A stretch of DNA of 64,000 bases. Source: Duganella sp. SG902. Its GTDB lineage: Bacteria > Pseudomonadota > Gammaproteobacteria > Burkholderiales > Burkholderiaceae_D. Made by a program: the position numbers and the translations under genes. The notes beneath the pieces were generated by a model. The model made no database searches, had not been told where the DNA came from, and saw only the letters and a list, made by a program, of their open reading frames with translations. The stretch spans positions 186,001 to 250,000 of the forward strand of contig NZ_JABMJK010000001.1 of the NCBI RefSeq assembly GCF_013376005.1, given 5' to 3'. Shown here piece after piece: positions 8,807 through 17,820 of the stretch; the stretch's first letter is position 1, and the number at the start of each line of letters is the position of its first letter.

Positions 8807-9982
8807 ATGAAGATGAAAAAATTAGTGAAAATAGCGACACTTGCAGCATTCACCCTGGCCGCGACGCCGGCCGCGTGGGCGCTGGACACCATCAAGGTCG
8901 GGGTGATCGCAGCCTTCTCCGGTCCGTTCGCGGACTACGGCAAGCAAATGGAGGGCGGCATCAAGGCCTACATGGCCCAATACGGCGACACGGTCGCCGG
9001 CAAGAAAATCCAGATCATCGTCAAGGACACCACCGGCCCGGCGCCGGAAGTGGCCAAGCGCCTGGCGCAGGAGCTGGTGGTGCGCGACAAGGTCGACTTC
9101 CTGGCCGGCTTCGGGCTGACCCCGGAAGCGCTGGCCGTGGCGCCCATCGCCCAGCAGGCCAAGAAACCGATGATCATCATGAACGCGGCCACCTCGGTCA
9201 TCACCACCAAGTCGGACTACGTGGCGCGCTTCTCGATGACGCTGCCGCAGATTTCCGCGCCCATGGCCACCTGGGCGGTGAAGAACAAGATCAAGAAAGT
9301 GGTCACGCTGGTGGCCGACTACGGCCCGGGCATCGACGCCGAGACGGCCTTCAAGAATGAGCTGGTCAAGGGTGGCGGCACGGTCACGGAGGCCATCCGC
9401 GTACCGCTGCGCAATCCGGAATTCGCGCCGTTCATCCAGCGCATCAAGGACGCCAAGCCGGACGCGGTGTTCATCTTCGTGCCGGCCGGCGAGCAAAGCA
9501 TCGCCTTCATGAAGGGCTACCGCGAGCGCGGCCTGGCCGAGGCCGGTATCAAGGTGATCGCCACCGGCGACCTGACCGACGACCACGTGCTGCCGGCCAT
9601 GGGCGACGCCACGCTGGGCGTGATCACCACCTTCCACTATTCGGCCGCCCACAAGTCGCCGGAGAACGCGGCCTTCCTGAAAAGCTTTGCCGCCACCAAT
9701 CCGGACGGCGGCCGCCCCAACTTCATGGCGGTGGCGGCTTACGACGGCATGGCCGCCATCTATGAGGTGACGCGCAAGCTGAATGGCAAGATCGACGGCG
9801 ACAAGGCGATGGAGATCCTCAAGACCATCAAGCTGAATAGCCCGCGCGGTCTGATCGCCATTGACCCGGCCACCCGCGACATCGTGCAGACGGTGTATGT
9901 GCGCAAGGTGGAAAAGGTCGGCAACGAGGTCTACAACGTGGAATTCGATCAGTTCGCCAACCAAAAGGACCCAGGCAAATAA
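8807..9982 (+). CDS. Periplasmic substrate-binding protein of HAAT ABC transporter (LivK-like)
   Basis: This 391-residue protein starts with a signal peptide (AATPAAWA-LD) and then shows the Peripla_BP_6 pattern TIKVGVIAAFSGPFADYGKQ at the N-terminal strand. The ATG at 8807 has CAGGAG 6 bp upstream; the in-frame ATG at 8768 would add residues before the signal peptide and is not used here. It is the only binding protein near livHMGF and should deliver substrate to that permease although it lies outside the operon. Ligand is probably an aromatic or dicarboxylic acid, by context only. Confidence 0.88.
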   Translation: MKMKKLVKIATLAAFTLAATPAAWALDTIKVGVIAAFSGPFADYGKQMEGGIKAYMAQYGDTVAGKKIQIIVKDTTGPAPEVAKRLAQELVVRDKVDFLAGFGLTPEALAVAPIAQQAKKPMIIMNAATSVITTKSDYVARFSMTLPQISAPMATWAVKNKIKKVVTLVADYGPGIDAETAFKNELVKGGGTVTEAIRVPLRNPEFAPFIQRIKDAKPDAVFIFVPAGEQSIAFMKGYRERGLAEAGIKVIATGDLTDDHVLPAMGDATLGVITTFHYSAAHKSPENAAFLKSFAATNPDGGRPNFMAVAAYDGMAAIYEVTRKLNGKIDGDKAMEILKTIKLNSPRGLIAIDPATRDIVQTVYVRKVEKVGNEVYNVEFDQFANQKDPGK

Positions 9983-10044
9983 AGCCTTCCTGTAGGTGAG
10001 ACAGCGTACAGCCGCGGCAACGTGCGGCGGGCAGAATCACCTGC

Positions 10045-10251
10045 ATGGATACGCAAACGACAAACCGCCCCCGCCGCAAATTCCACCCCGCCGCCTATGC
10101 GATGCACAGGCAGATGCTGGCGGTGCGGCGGACGATGGCGGCGGCTACGGTGGAGGAATCGCAGGCGGCGGCGCGCTGGGCGCAGGCGTGGTATCAGCTG
10201 GTGCAGCGCAAGCTGGATCAGCTCCAGCAAGCGCCGCGCTATCTGCATTAG
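10045..10251 (+). CDS. Small hypothetical protein
   Basis: A 68-residue reading frame rich in Ala, Gln and Arg with a predicted long helix (about residues 18-60) containing phasin-like repeats of Ala and Gln. No signal peptide, membrane segment or recognised domain. The gap to the upstream binding-protein gene is 62 bp and no strong ribosome site precedes the ATG. Its stop nearly overlaps the end of the convergent Crp-like gene. Could be real or spurious. Confidence 0.45.
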   Translation: MDTQTTNRPRRKFHPAAYAMHRQMLAVRRTMAAATVEESQAAARWAQAWYQLVQRKLDQLQQAPRYLH

Positions 10252-10991
10252 GAGGGGGAATAGCAACCGCCGGCGCGGCGTTCCATGCCGTGGCGGTCGA
10301 GGATGATGACGGTGCCGCGGCGGTATTCGATCAAGCCCTCTTCCTGCAGCTTGCCGGCGCAGCAGGTAATCGATTCGCGCCGCACGCCCAGCATGTTGGC
10401 GATCATCTCCTGCGTTACTTTCAATTCATTGGACAGCGAACGGTCCAGGCGCTCCAGCAGCCAGCGGCACAGGCGCTGTTCGATGCTGCCGTGGCGCACG
10501 CCGGCCACGGTCTGCGCCAGCTGCGCGAACAAGGCGCTGGTGTGGCGCATCAGCTGCTGGGCCAGCGCGCCGCCGCTGAAGAAGGCCTGGCGCAGCACGG
10601 CGGACTTGATGCGGTAGCCATAGCCGGCGCTCTGCACCACGGCGCAGCAGTTGGCGCGCTCGTTCTCGTACATGGACACGCCGACCACGCCCTCGCGTCC
10701 CACCACGGCCACCTCGGCGGCGCCGCCATCCTCGGTGACGTACTGCAGCGAGACGATGGCGTTGGTCGGGAAGTAGGCGTATTCCATCATGTCGCCGGTA
10801 TCGAACAGGTGCTTGCCGGCTTCCAGCGGCACCAGGTCGAGGTGGACGAACAAATCGAGCAGTTCTTCACGCGACAGCGCGCGCAGCAGTTCATTCTGTT
10901 GGGCGCCGGTCAGGCTGATGGCGGGCGCGGCGGTTTGCTGCATCGCGCGTGGGATGCTGGCGGAAACGGATGTCTGTTTGGCTGCGTACAT
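10248..10991 (-). CDS. Crp/Fnr-family transcriptional regulator
   Basis: This 247-residue protein has an N-terminal cyclic-nucleotide-type beta-roll (about residues 40-150, GKHLFDTGDMMEYAYFPTNA) and a C-terminal winged helix (SIEQRLCRWLLERLDR ... EMIANMLGVRRESIT). The start at 10991 is chosen because GAGG lies 7 bp before it; upstream in-frame starts lack such a site. It has no N-terminal cysteine cluster, so it is not an Fe-S FNR. This subgroup is often a stand-alone regulator without cAMP. Ligand and targets are unknown. Confidence 0.85.
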   Translation of the reverse strand: MYAAKQTSVSASIPRAMQQTAAPAISLTGAQQNELLRALSREELLDLFVHLDLVPLEAGKHLFDTGDMMEYAYFPTNAIVSLQYVTEDGGAAEVAVVGREGVVGVSMYENERANCCAVVQSAGYGYRIKSAVLRQAFFSGGALAQQLMRHTSALFAQLAQTVAGVRHGSIEQRLCRWLLERLDRSLSNELKVTQEMIANMLGVRRESITCCAGKLQEEGLIEYRRGTVIILDRHGMERRAGGCYSPS

Positions 10992-11102
10992 ATCGTGCCT
11001 CATCAATATGGGTATCGGATGAACAGCACTATATCGCCGCGATGCGTGGCCGATTATAGGAGCACATACAGGCCTTATGTAGGTTGGGAACATAGTAGTT
11101 TG

Positions 11103-12056
11103 TCAGCCTGATCCTACGCTCAACCATCGCGTCGCCAGCGTCATGCCACGCTCGTACAGGGGCAGGCGGACGCGTCCCGCGCGCGGCAGCGCCACTTTGG
11201 CGGCCGCCGCCCGGTCGGCCCGCAGCAGCAGGGCCGGCAGATTCAGGCCCGCGCGCTCGGCATACAGCACGGAGTTTCCAAATTGAGGACTGAACTTCAA
11301 TATGAAATAGCTATCGCGCGCGGGATCGTAGCGCAGGTCGAGTTGGCCGGCGCCGCTGTAGCCGCATGCCGCGACCAGGCGCTCGACATACTCACGCACG
11401 CGCCGGCTGGGATAAAAGGTATGGCCGCGCCGCGTGTGGCGCAGCACCGCGCAGGCCGTCAGCCTGCCCCGCCATGCGAGGAAGGACGCCGCCACCTTCC
11501 AGCCCGCCACGCAGGATTGGGCCATCAGCGGAAAGCCGTCCGCCAACCGGCCGTGCGCAACGGCGCGCTCCAGCGCCGCGTGGTCGGCGTGCCGTTGGAC
11601 GCTTGCTTCGCCGGCCGGCGGCATCGTCACGATGGGATACACCAGGGAATGCGCCAGCAACTGGCCGGCATCGGCCAGCAACTGGCTATCGGGAGCGGGA
11701 AGATCGAGGTCCCGCAGCTGGCGCGCGAGGCGCCATCGATCGGTCAGCGTGGCAAGATGCGCCAGGAGCGGGACGGCGCAGTCGGGCACGCGCTCCTGCG
11801 CCAGCAACTGTGCCGTGGGGCCATCGGCGGCGACCAGGGTTTCGATGCGCGCGCCGTCACACACGGCGCGCACCTGTGCCGGGCCGCCGCGCCACGGCAG
11901 GTATCGGCGGCAATCGGTGGTGCAGCGCATGGGGGACCACGCGGAACGGCCCAGAACCACGGGCGCATGGCCGGCGCGGCGCAGGCAGCGCGCCACCGAC
12001 CATGTCAGCGTCGGCTCCGCGCCCACCACCAGCACGGCTGGAGAGGCAACACGCAT
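11103..12056 (-). CDS. ATP-grasp-like protein with altered active site
   Basis: A 317-residue protein resembling ATP-grasp carboligases of the CarB type: an N-terminal Rossmann-like segment (VLVVGAEPTLTWSVARCLRR), a middle domain and a C-terminal grasp domain. The ATG at 12056 is preceded by AAGGAA. Near the C-terminus the position where the homologous domain at 51568-53811 has MEVNGRFWGS reads LKFSPQFGNS, so the Glu and Asn that normally bind Mg-ATP and the basic residue are replaced. It may be a non-catalytic relative. No operon partner is evident. Confidence 0.6.
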   Translation of the reverse strand: MRVASPAVLVVGAEPTLTWSVARCLRRAGHAPVVLGRSAWSPMRCTTDCRRYLPWRGGPAQVRAVCDGARIETLVAADGPTAQLLAQERVPDCAVPLLAHLATLTDRWRLARQLRDLDLPAPDSQLLADAGQLLAHSLVYPIVTMPPAGEASVQRHADHAALERAVAHGRLADGFPLMAQSCVAGWKVAASFLAWRGRLTACAVLRHTRRGHTFYPSRRVREYVERLVAACGYSGAGQLDLRYDPARDSYFILKFSPQFGNSVLYAERAGLNLPALLLRADRAAAAKVALPRAGRVRLPLYERGMTLATRWLSVGSG

Positions 12057-12143
12057 GACGAATTCCTTGTCCAAAAACTCGTCAACAGCGTAACTGCCCA
12101 GTATGCGCGTTGTTAGATGTATGTCAAACGTGCGGGAGTTTCT

Positions 12144-12389
12144 TTATGGAATGAACTTGTTCATGCGCGAGCCCTCCTCGATCAGGCGCTCATCGCGCAC
12201 CCGCAGGCGGCCGGGGTTGCGCCGGTGCTCCGGTTCGGAAATAACGCGCTTGATCACGCTTTCCAGCACACCCCGATGGCTGAGATATTCGGCCGCGCTC
12301 TCGGGGCCGACCTGGTCGGCCAGCGTGATGCCGGCCTCAACCACCTCGGACGATTGATAGTCCGGGCGGAAAGTTTGCGTGGTAGACAT
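12144..12389 (-). CDS. Small conserved-looking hypothetical protein
   Basis: An 81-residue charged soluble protein with no recognised domain. The ATG at 12389 is well supported by CAGGAGG six bases upstream; longer in-frame readings have no such site. The sequence has a helical middle (SAAEYLSHRGVLESVIKRVI) and a basic, Arg-rich C-terminal half, which could suit a nucleic-acid or partner-binding role, but nothing more can be said. It stands alone between the ATP-grasp-like gene and the esterase. Confidence 0.65.
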   Translation of the reverse strand: MSTTQTFRPDYQSSEVVEAGITLADQVGPESAAEYLSHRGVLESVIKRVISEPEHRRNPGRLRVRDERLIEEGSRMNKFIP

Positions 12390-12481
12390 CGCTGCCTCCT
12401 GAATGGACAAAATCCAATTCTGGAATTCTACCGCAGTGATCGCCGTGCGGTAACTCACTTAGTGGCAGCGGCGCAACTCTG

Positions 12482-13354
12482 CTACGGCGCCGGCACGCCT
12501 TGCGGAGGCAGGCCGTTACGCGGAATCAACCAGCCACCATCGCTGAGCCAGTCATGCAGGCGGTCCGGCCAGTGGGCGTCGGAAAGCCGTTCGGAGCGCT
12601 GGCCCATGTTGAAGGCGTGGTCGGTGTCGGCGTACAGGTGCAGCTCGGCCGACACGCCGGCCGCGACCAGCTGCTGATACAGGTTGAGCGCCGGCGGCAT
12701 GCAGCATTTGTCGTTGGAGCCGGCCACGATGAAGGCCGGCGGCGCGTTCTGCGCCGCCCTGGCCGGCGAACCCAGCGGGCCGGGATAGACCAGCACCTGG
12801 AAATCCGGCCGCGCGCTCAGCTTGTCGATGGCGTCCTGCCTGGCCGGCGGCGGCGGCTCCGGGTTGTCGGCCACCAGCGAGACCAGCTCGCCACCGGCCG
12901 AGAAGCCCATGACGCCGACCCGCTGCGGATCGACGTTGTACTCGGCCGCATGCGCGCGCACCCAGCGCACGGCGCGGCGCAGGTCGGCGGCGGCGTCGTT
13001 TTCGATCGAGTAGCCGGAACCCTGATCGCGCGCGAGCCGGTACTTCAACACAAAGGCCGTCACGCCGACGCGGTTGAGCGACCTGGCCGCGACCATGCCC
13101 TCGTTCTGGAACACCAGCATGCGGTGGCCGCCGCCAGGCACGATCACCACCGCCGCGCCGTTGGCGTGGCGCGGATTGGCGCGCGCCACCGTCAGCGAGG
13201 GATCATGGATATTGCTGACGTAGGTGTTGTCCACCTTCTCCGGCTCGTTGTGGCGTTTTTCCGCGCCCGGCGCGCCGTTGGGCCAGAGTTGCAGCTGCTG
13301 CGCGCCGGCGTGCGCGCACAAGGCCATCAAGAGGCAGGCGAGTTTATTGCGCAT
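12482..13354 (-). CDS. Secreted alpha/beta-hydrolase, esterase family
   Basis: A 290-residue protein with a signal peptide (LCAHAGA-QQ) and an alpha/beta-hydrolase fold. The oxyanion-type motif is VPGGGHR, the nucleophile elbow is GFSAGGE (Ser152), and the catalytic His is in DTDHAFNMG. This pattern is shared with bacterial acetyl-xylan and feruloyl-type esterases, so it probably removes acyl groups from a plant or microbial polysaccharide. It is the last gene of the gluconokinase operon and overlaps the upstream gene by 11 bp. Confidence 0.82.
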   Translation of the reverse strand: MRNKLACLLMALCAHAGAQQLQLWPNGAPGAEKRHNEPEKVDNTYVSNIHDPSLTVARANPRHANGAAVVIVPGGGHRMLVFQNEGMVAARSLNRVGVTAFVLKYRLARDQGSGYSIENDAAADLRRAVRWVRAHAAEYNVDPQRVGVMGFSAGGELVSLVADNPEPPPPARQDAIDKLSARPDFQVLVYPGPLGSPARAAQNAPPAFIVAGSNDKCCMPPALNLYQQLVAAGVSAELHLYADTDHAFNMGQRSERLSDAHWPDRLHDWLSDGGWLIPRNGLPPQGVPAP

Positions 13355-16300
13355 CGAAGCCTCCCGCCGCGTACAGCGAATGGTGGGTCAGGATAAACAG
13401 GGTGCGCTTGTCGGCGCCGCCGAAGATCAGCTGCAGCGGGCGCTCCGGCACGTCGATGCGGCCGATCTCCTTGCCGTCCGGCGCGTAGACGAACACCTGG
13501 CCGTTGGCCACATAGACATTGCCCTTGCCATCCACCGCCGCGCTCTCGCCGCCGCGATTGGCCGCCAACTTGAGGTCCGTGATGGCGCCGCCGGCGCCGA
13601 TCACGCCGCTGAAGGTGCGGTTCTCGGAACCGTTGGTGAACACCACGCGGCCGTTGGCGCCGGCCGAGACCAGGCCGTGCGTGTCCAGCGTGTCGGAGAA
13701 GCGGTAGCCGAGATGGTCGTTCGGCCCCTGCTTGAACACGCGGTAGGCCGGCAGCACCAGGCTGCCGTCGGGGGAGACGTACTCGCGCTTCTTCGGCAGC
13801 GCCACGTCGCGGGCGAACATCTCGGCCAGCGTGGTGAACTCGTAGGTGTCGAAGTTAAGCTGATCGCGGAACTCGCCGTTCTGCCAGAAATTGACCGGCA
13901 CCACCACACGGGCATTGGCGTTGGCCTTGGCCGCCGTCGGCTTGATGATGGTGATCGGTCCCGCAGGCTGCTCCGGATTGAAGGAATACACCGTGCCTTC
14001 AGGCCCGAAGGAGGACACCACCATGATGGCGCCGCTCTTGTCGATGGCGAGGTTGACCGGATCCAGCGGCGCGTCGCGCACCACCGCTAGGCCGCCCTCT
14101 TTCGACCAGCTGTAAATGCGGTTGAAACGGCGGTCGACAAAATACAGCTTGCCCTTGGCATCCACCGCGGCGCCGGCGATCGAATAGAAATCGCCTTCCA
14201 GCTTCTCCACCCTCGCCGCCGCGAACGGGCCGGCCGGCGCCGGCACCGGCGCGGTGGTCGCGAAGATGGCGGCCGCCGGGCCGGTCGCCGGGCGGGCGGC
14301 GCCGGCGGCATTGGCTGCGGTGGCCGGGCCGATGTCCAACACCGCGAACTCGTGCTCGCGCACTTCCTGTTTGTGGGTCAGGTCCTGCAGCGTGTTCTCG
14401 AACGGGTACTTGCTGGCGCGCAGATAGGTGTCGCAGCCGTTGTCGTCGCAGGTGGCGTAGCCGCTTTCCGCGTTGACGTGCACGTTGCGGAAGCGGATAT
14501 CGCCCGAGTTGGTCATCTTCACCGCCGACACGGCGGGCTTGATCGAACGGGTGACGCGGTAGGCGTGGTAGTTGGCGAAGGTGATGTTGCGCGAGTTGCG
14601 GATCTCCAGCGACACCGCGTCCATCCCGTCGCGCACCTCCTGCTCCGTTTGCGGCGCGAGGAACTCCCAGTTCTCCACGTTATCCAACACGATCTCGGCG
14701 CGAATGTGGTGCTCGGCCGAGAGCTCATACACCTTGCCCGGCGTTTTGGTATTCGAAACGTAGAAACCCGCCTGCGCGAAAGTGCTCGGCGACCAGCACG
14801 CGATAAACGTGCCGCCGCCGCCATCGGTCACCCAGATGCTTGGGTATTGGCGGTCCCAGTGCGCGGTGGGATCGAAATTGGCCGACTTCTGGTACGGATC
14901 GCGGCGTTTGCCGTCGTAAAGGCGCGTGCCGTGGCCGCCCTGGATGCGGATGTCATCCACCAGCGACTCGGCGCCGGCCTTCCACAGCAGCGCCGTGGCG
15001 CGCGGATTGACTTCGCCGGTGGCCAGGCCGAAACCGGTGACGATGGCGTCGCCGCCCTTGGCGCTTTCCAGCAGCGCCTTCGGACCGTCCGCGCCGGCGT
15101 AGGCGGCCGCGCCATTCGGCAGCACCAGCTGCGTCACGCCCGGGTGCAGGCCGATCAGCACCGTGTCCGGCTTGAGGCGGATGGTGTCCTGCACCATGTA
15201 GAAGCCTTGCGGCAGATAGACCACGCGGCTGCTGTCGATGGCCTTCTGGATAGCGGCCGTGTCGTCGGTCACGCCGTCGCCCACCGCGCCGTAGTTGCGC
15301 ACACTAGCCCACTGCTTTGTGGCGGGCAGCGTGCGCATCACCGGCGCGCGCGGCGCCGGCAAGGCCTTCAACGCCGCGCCCTTGACGTTGGTGGCGAACT
15401 TGCCCACGCTGCCGAGGCCCGGCAGCATCAGGCCGTAATTGAATTCGCTGATCTGGTAAGTCGGCCCGTAGCCGGCCACGGTCTTGCCGCTGTCGCGGAA
15501 GCGCGCGAACACCGGCGTGTTCTTCGCCACCGCGTTGTCAAAGCCGACCTGAGTGTAGACGTTGTCCTCGTTGCTGATGACGACAGCCGCCTTGGAGACA
15601 TTCTCAAAGCGCACGTCCTTGCCCCACAACCAGTCGCCATAGCCACGGCTGATCTCAATCCCCACCGGCGTGTTGCGGATGGTGGTGTTGACCAGCGTGA
15701 GGCCGGCCTCGTGGCCGCGTATCGCCGCCTCGCGCTGACCTTCGAAGGTGGAGTCCATCAGCGTGTACTGCCAGGCGGGCGAAGTCTTCTCGGTCAGGAT
15801 GCCGTACCGGCCGCCGTAGAACTTCAGGTCGAAGCTCTCGTTGCCGACCATGTACACGCCCGCCAGGCCGGAACCGATGTGGAAGTCCATGTGGCTCAGG
15901 TAGGAGTGCTGCGCCGTGCGCAGGCGCACCGCGGCGGCGGCCGGATTGCCATCGCCTATCTCGAAGTCGACGTTGCTCATCGCCGAATAGAACGTCGACG
16001 AATTCGCGTCGCGCACGTTTTCGCTGTACGGCACCGCGCTCTTGACCGGGACCGGCACCTTGCCGACCGTGTACTGGTCGCCGCCGGTGAACACCACCAT
16101 GTTGGCGACGCCTTTCTGGAAGCCCGGCGTGTTCGCGCCCAGCAGCAGCACCGGCCGCGTCGGGCCCACGCCGTACAGGCGCACCGCCAGCGGCACCAGC
16201 AGCGAACGGCTGATGAGGTAACGGCCGGACGGCAGGAATACCACGCCGCCCTCGCCCTTGTTGGCGGCGGCGTTCAGCGCCTCCTGAATGGCGGCGGTGT

Positions 16301-16445
16301 CGTCGGCGCGGCCGTCGCCAACCGCCTTGACCTTGATCGCGCGCGGATCGTCCGGCATGGTCTGGTAGGCTGAAATCGACGCGGCCTGCACCAGCAGGGG
16401 CGCGGCAAATGCTGCCGCAACCAGCATATTCAAAATTGGTTTCAT
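13344..16445 (-). CDS. Secreted double beta-helix (Pectate_lyase_3/GH55-like) protein with C-terminal SMP-30-like propeller
   Basis: A 1033-residue protein with signal peptide (LLVQAAS). Two beta-helix entry motifs are visible: VKAVGDGRADDTAAIQEALN (about residues 39-58) and NYGAVGDGVTDDTAAIQKAI (about 384-403). Two such tandem helices are the layout of GH55 exo-beta-1,3-glucanases; Pectate_lyase_3 domains also occur in lyases. From about residue 735 a propeller-like region follows (GAAVDAKGKLYFVDRRFNRI, repeated VDGKGNVYVANGQVFVY), resembling SMP-30/gluconolactonase. It sits between gntP and an esterase gene. Activity is uncertain: glucanase, lyase or binding protein. Confidence 0.75.
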   Translation of the reverse strand: MKPILNMLVAAAFAAPLLVQAASISAYQTMPDDPRAIKVKAVGDGRADDTAAIQEALNAAANKGEGGVVFLPSGRYLISRSLLVPLAVRLYGVGPTRPVLLLGANTPGFQKGVANMVVFTGGDQYTVGKVPVPVKSAVPYSENVRDANSSTFYSAMSNVDFEIGDGNPAAAAVRLRTAQHSYLSHMDFHIGSGLAGVYMVGNESFDLKFYGGRYGILTEKTSPAWQYTLMDSTFEGQREAAIRGHEAGLTLVNTTIRNTPVGIEISRGYGDWLWGKDVRFENVSKAAVVISNEDNVYTQVGFDNAVAKNTPVFARFRDSGKTVAGYGPTYQISEFNYGLMLPGLGSVGKFATNVKGAALKALPAPRAPVMRTLPATKQWASVRNYGAVGDGVTDDTAAIQKAIDSSRVVYLPQGFYMVQDTIRLKPDTVLIGLHPGVTQLVLPNGAAAYAGADGPKALLESAKGGDAIVTGFGLATGEVNPRATALLWKAGAESLVDDIRIQGGHGTRLYDGKRRDPYQKSANFDPTAHWDRQYPSIWVTDGGGGTFIACWSPSTFAQAGFYVSNTKTPGKVYELSAEHHIRAEIVLDNVENWEFLAPQTEQEVRDGMDAVSLEIRNSRNITFANYHAYRVTRSIKPAVSAVKMTNSGDIRFRNVHVNAESGYATCDDNGCDTYLRASKYPFENTLQDLTHKQEVREHEFAVLDIGPATAANAAGAARPATGPAAAIFATTAPVPAPAGPFAAARVEKLEGDFYSIAGAAVDAKGKLYFVDRRFNRIYSWSKEGGLAVVRDAPLDPVNLAIDKSGAIMVVSSFGPEGTVYSFNPEQPAGPITIIKPTAAKANANARVVVPVNFWQNGEFRDQLNFDTYEFTTLAEMFARDVALPKKREYVSPDGSLVLPAYRVFKQGPNDHLGYRFSDTLDTHGLVSAGANGRVVFTNGSENRTFSGVIGAGGAITDLKLAANRGGESAAVDGKGNVYVANGQVFVYAPDGKEIGRIDVPERPLQLIFGGADKRTLFILTHHSLYAAGGFDAQ

Positions 16446-16449
16446 CTGT

Positions 16450-17817
16450 TTATCCTATAAAGGCAGAAAGAATCAATACGAAAACAAGTCCGAACACGCC
16501 GACCAAGGTCTCCATCAGCGTCCACGAACGGAAGGTGTCTTTCAAGGACAGCCCGAAATACTCCTTGAACATCCAGAAGCCGGAGTCGTTCACATGGCTG
16601 CACATCAAACTGCCGGCGCCGATCGCCAGCACCATCAAGCTCGGATCGATGCCCGAGCCCTGCACCACCGGCGCCACGATGCCAGCCGCCGTCAGCCCGG
16701 CCACGGTGGCGGAGCCGAGACAGATGCGGATCAGGGTCGCGACGATCCAGCCCAGCACCAGCGGCGGCACCGGCAAGGCACCGAGCTGCGTGCCCAGTTG
16801 CGCGCTGACGCCGGAATCCACCAGCACCTGTTTCAGCGCGCCGGCACCCGCGATCACCAGCAGGATGGGCGCGATGTCGCGCATGGCGTCCTGCGCGCCG
16901 GCCATCAGCACCGGCAGCTTCTGGCCGCGCGCCACGCCCAGCGTGAACACCGCCACCAGCAGGGCAAGCAGCATCACGATCATCGGATTGGCCAGGAAGG
17001 CCACCAGCGATTTCAGCGCCGGATCGGCGATCGGCAGCATGCTGGCGCCGGTGGCGGCGGCCAGCAGCCAGACCGGCAGCAGCGCCGTGGCGAAGCTGTT
17101 GAAAACGCCCGGCAGTTCGGCCTCGTCGCGCAGGCCGGCGCGGAACATCGGCGCCGGCTCGGCCTGGATGCGCTTGAGCGTCAGCGCGAACACCGGGCCG
17201 GCGATGATCAGCGTCGGCACCGCCACGATCAAACCGTAGAACAGCGTGCGGCCCATATCGGCGTGGAACTGCGCCACCAGCGCGGTCGGCGATGGATGCG
17301 GCGGCAGGAAGCCGTGCGCGATCGACAGCCCGGCCAGCAGCGGAATCGCCAGCGCCACCGCCGGCCGGCCGCTCTGATACACCAGCGAGAACACCAGCGG
17401 CACCAGCAACACGAAGCCGACGTTGTAGTAAAGCGGAATGCCGGCCACGAAGCCGGTCAGCGTCAGCGCCACCGGCATGCGCGCGGAACCGAACACGCCG
17501 ATCAGGTAACTGGCGATGCGCTGCGCCGCGCCGCTGTCGGCGATCAGCTTGCCGAACACCGCGCCGAGACAGACAATCACGATCAGCGACCCAAGCAGGT
17601 CGCCGATGCCCTTGTCGATGGACTTGGGGATGCTCTCCAGCGGCACGCCGAGCAGCAGCGCCGCGATCAGCGCCGCCGCCACGAACGCCAGCAGCGGCTG
17701 CACCTTGGCCCAGGCGATCAGCAGCGTGAGCGAACCGACCGCCAGTGCCACGGCAATCAGCGCCCACGCCGCAGGCGTCACTCCGAAGAGCGCCGCCAAC
17801 GGAGTGGTGATAGTCAT
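16450..17817 (-). CDS. gntP: Gluconate:H+ symporter, GntP family
   Basis: A 455-residue inner-membrane protein with about 12-14 hydrophobic segments and GntP family features (GSLIVIVCLGAVFGKLIADSG, GIPLYYNVGFVLLVPLV, and HPSPTAL between helices). GntP permeases import gluconate or related sugar acids. The gene lies 3 bp after the TonB receptor stop and 4 bp before the beta-helix gene, within one operon with gluconokinase, which supports gluconate or a close analogue as substrate. Confidence 0.9.
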   Translation of the reverse strand: MTITTPLAALFGVTPAAWALIAVALAVGSLTLLIAWAKVQPLLAFVAAALIAALLLGVPLESIPKSIDKGIGDLLGSLIVIVCLGAVFGKLIADSGAAQRIASYLIGVFGSARMPVALTLTGFVAGIPLYYNVGFVLLVPLVFSLVYQSGRPAVALAIPLLAGLSIAHGFLPPHPSPTALVAQFHADMGRTLFYGLIVAVPTLIIAGPVFALTLKRIQAEPAPMFRAGLRDEAELPGVFNSFATALLPVWLLAAATGASMLPIADPALKSLVAFLANPMIVMLLALLVAVFTLGVARGQKLPVLMAGAQDAMRDIAPILLVIAGAGALKQVLVDSGVSAQLGTQLGALPVPPLVLGWIVATLIRICLGSATVAGLTAAGIVAPVVQGSGIDPSLMVLAIGAGSLMCSHVNDSGFWMFKEYFGLSLKDTFRSWTLMETLVGVFGLVFVLILSAFIG

Positions 17818-17820
17818 CGC

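Noticed and set aside
10248..10991. The Crp-family protein as an oxygen-sensing FNR
   Set aside because: It has no N-terminal cysteine cluster for an iron-sulfur centre.
14352..16373. A 673-codon open frame on the plus strand
   Set aside because: It is antisense to the beta-helix protein gene, which has a signal peptide and two family motifs; no domain pattern in the plus-strand frame.
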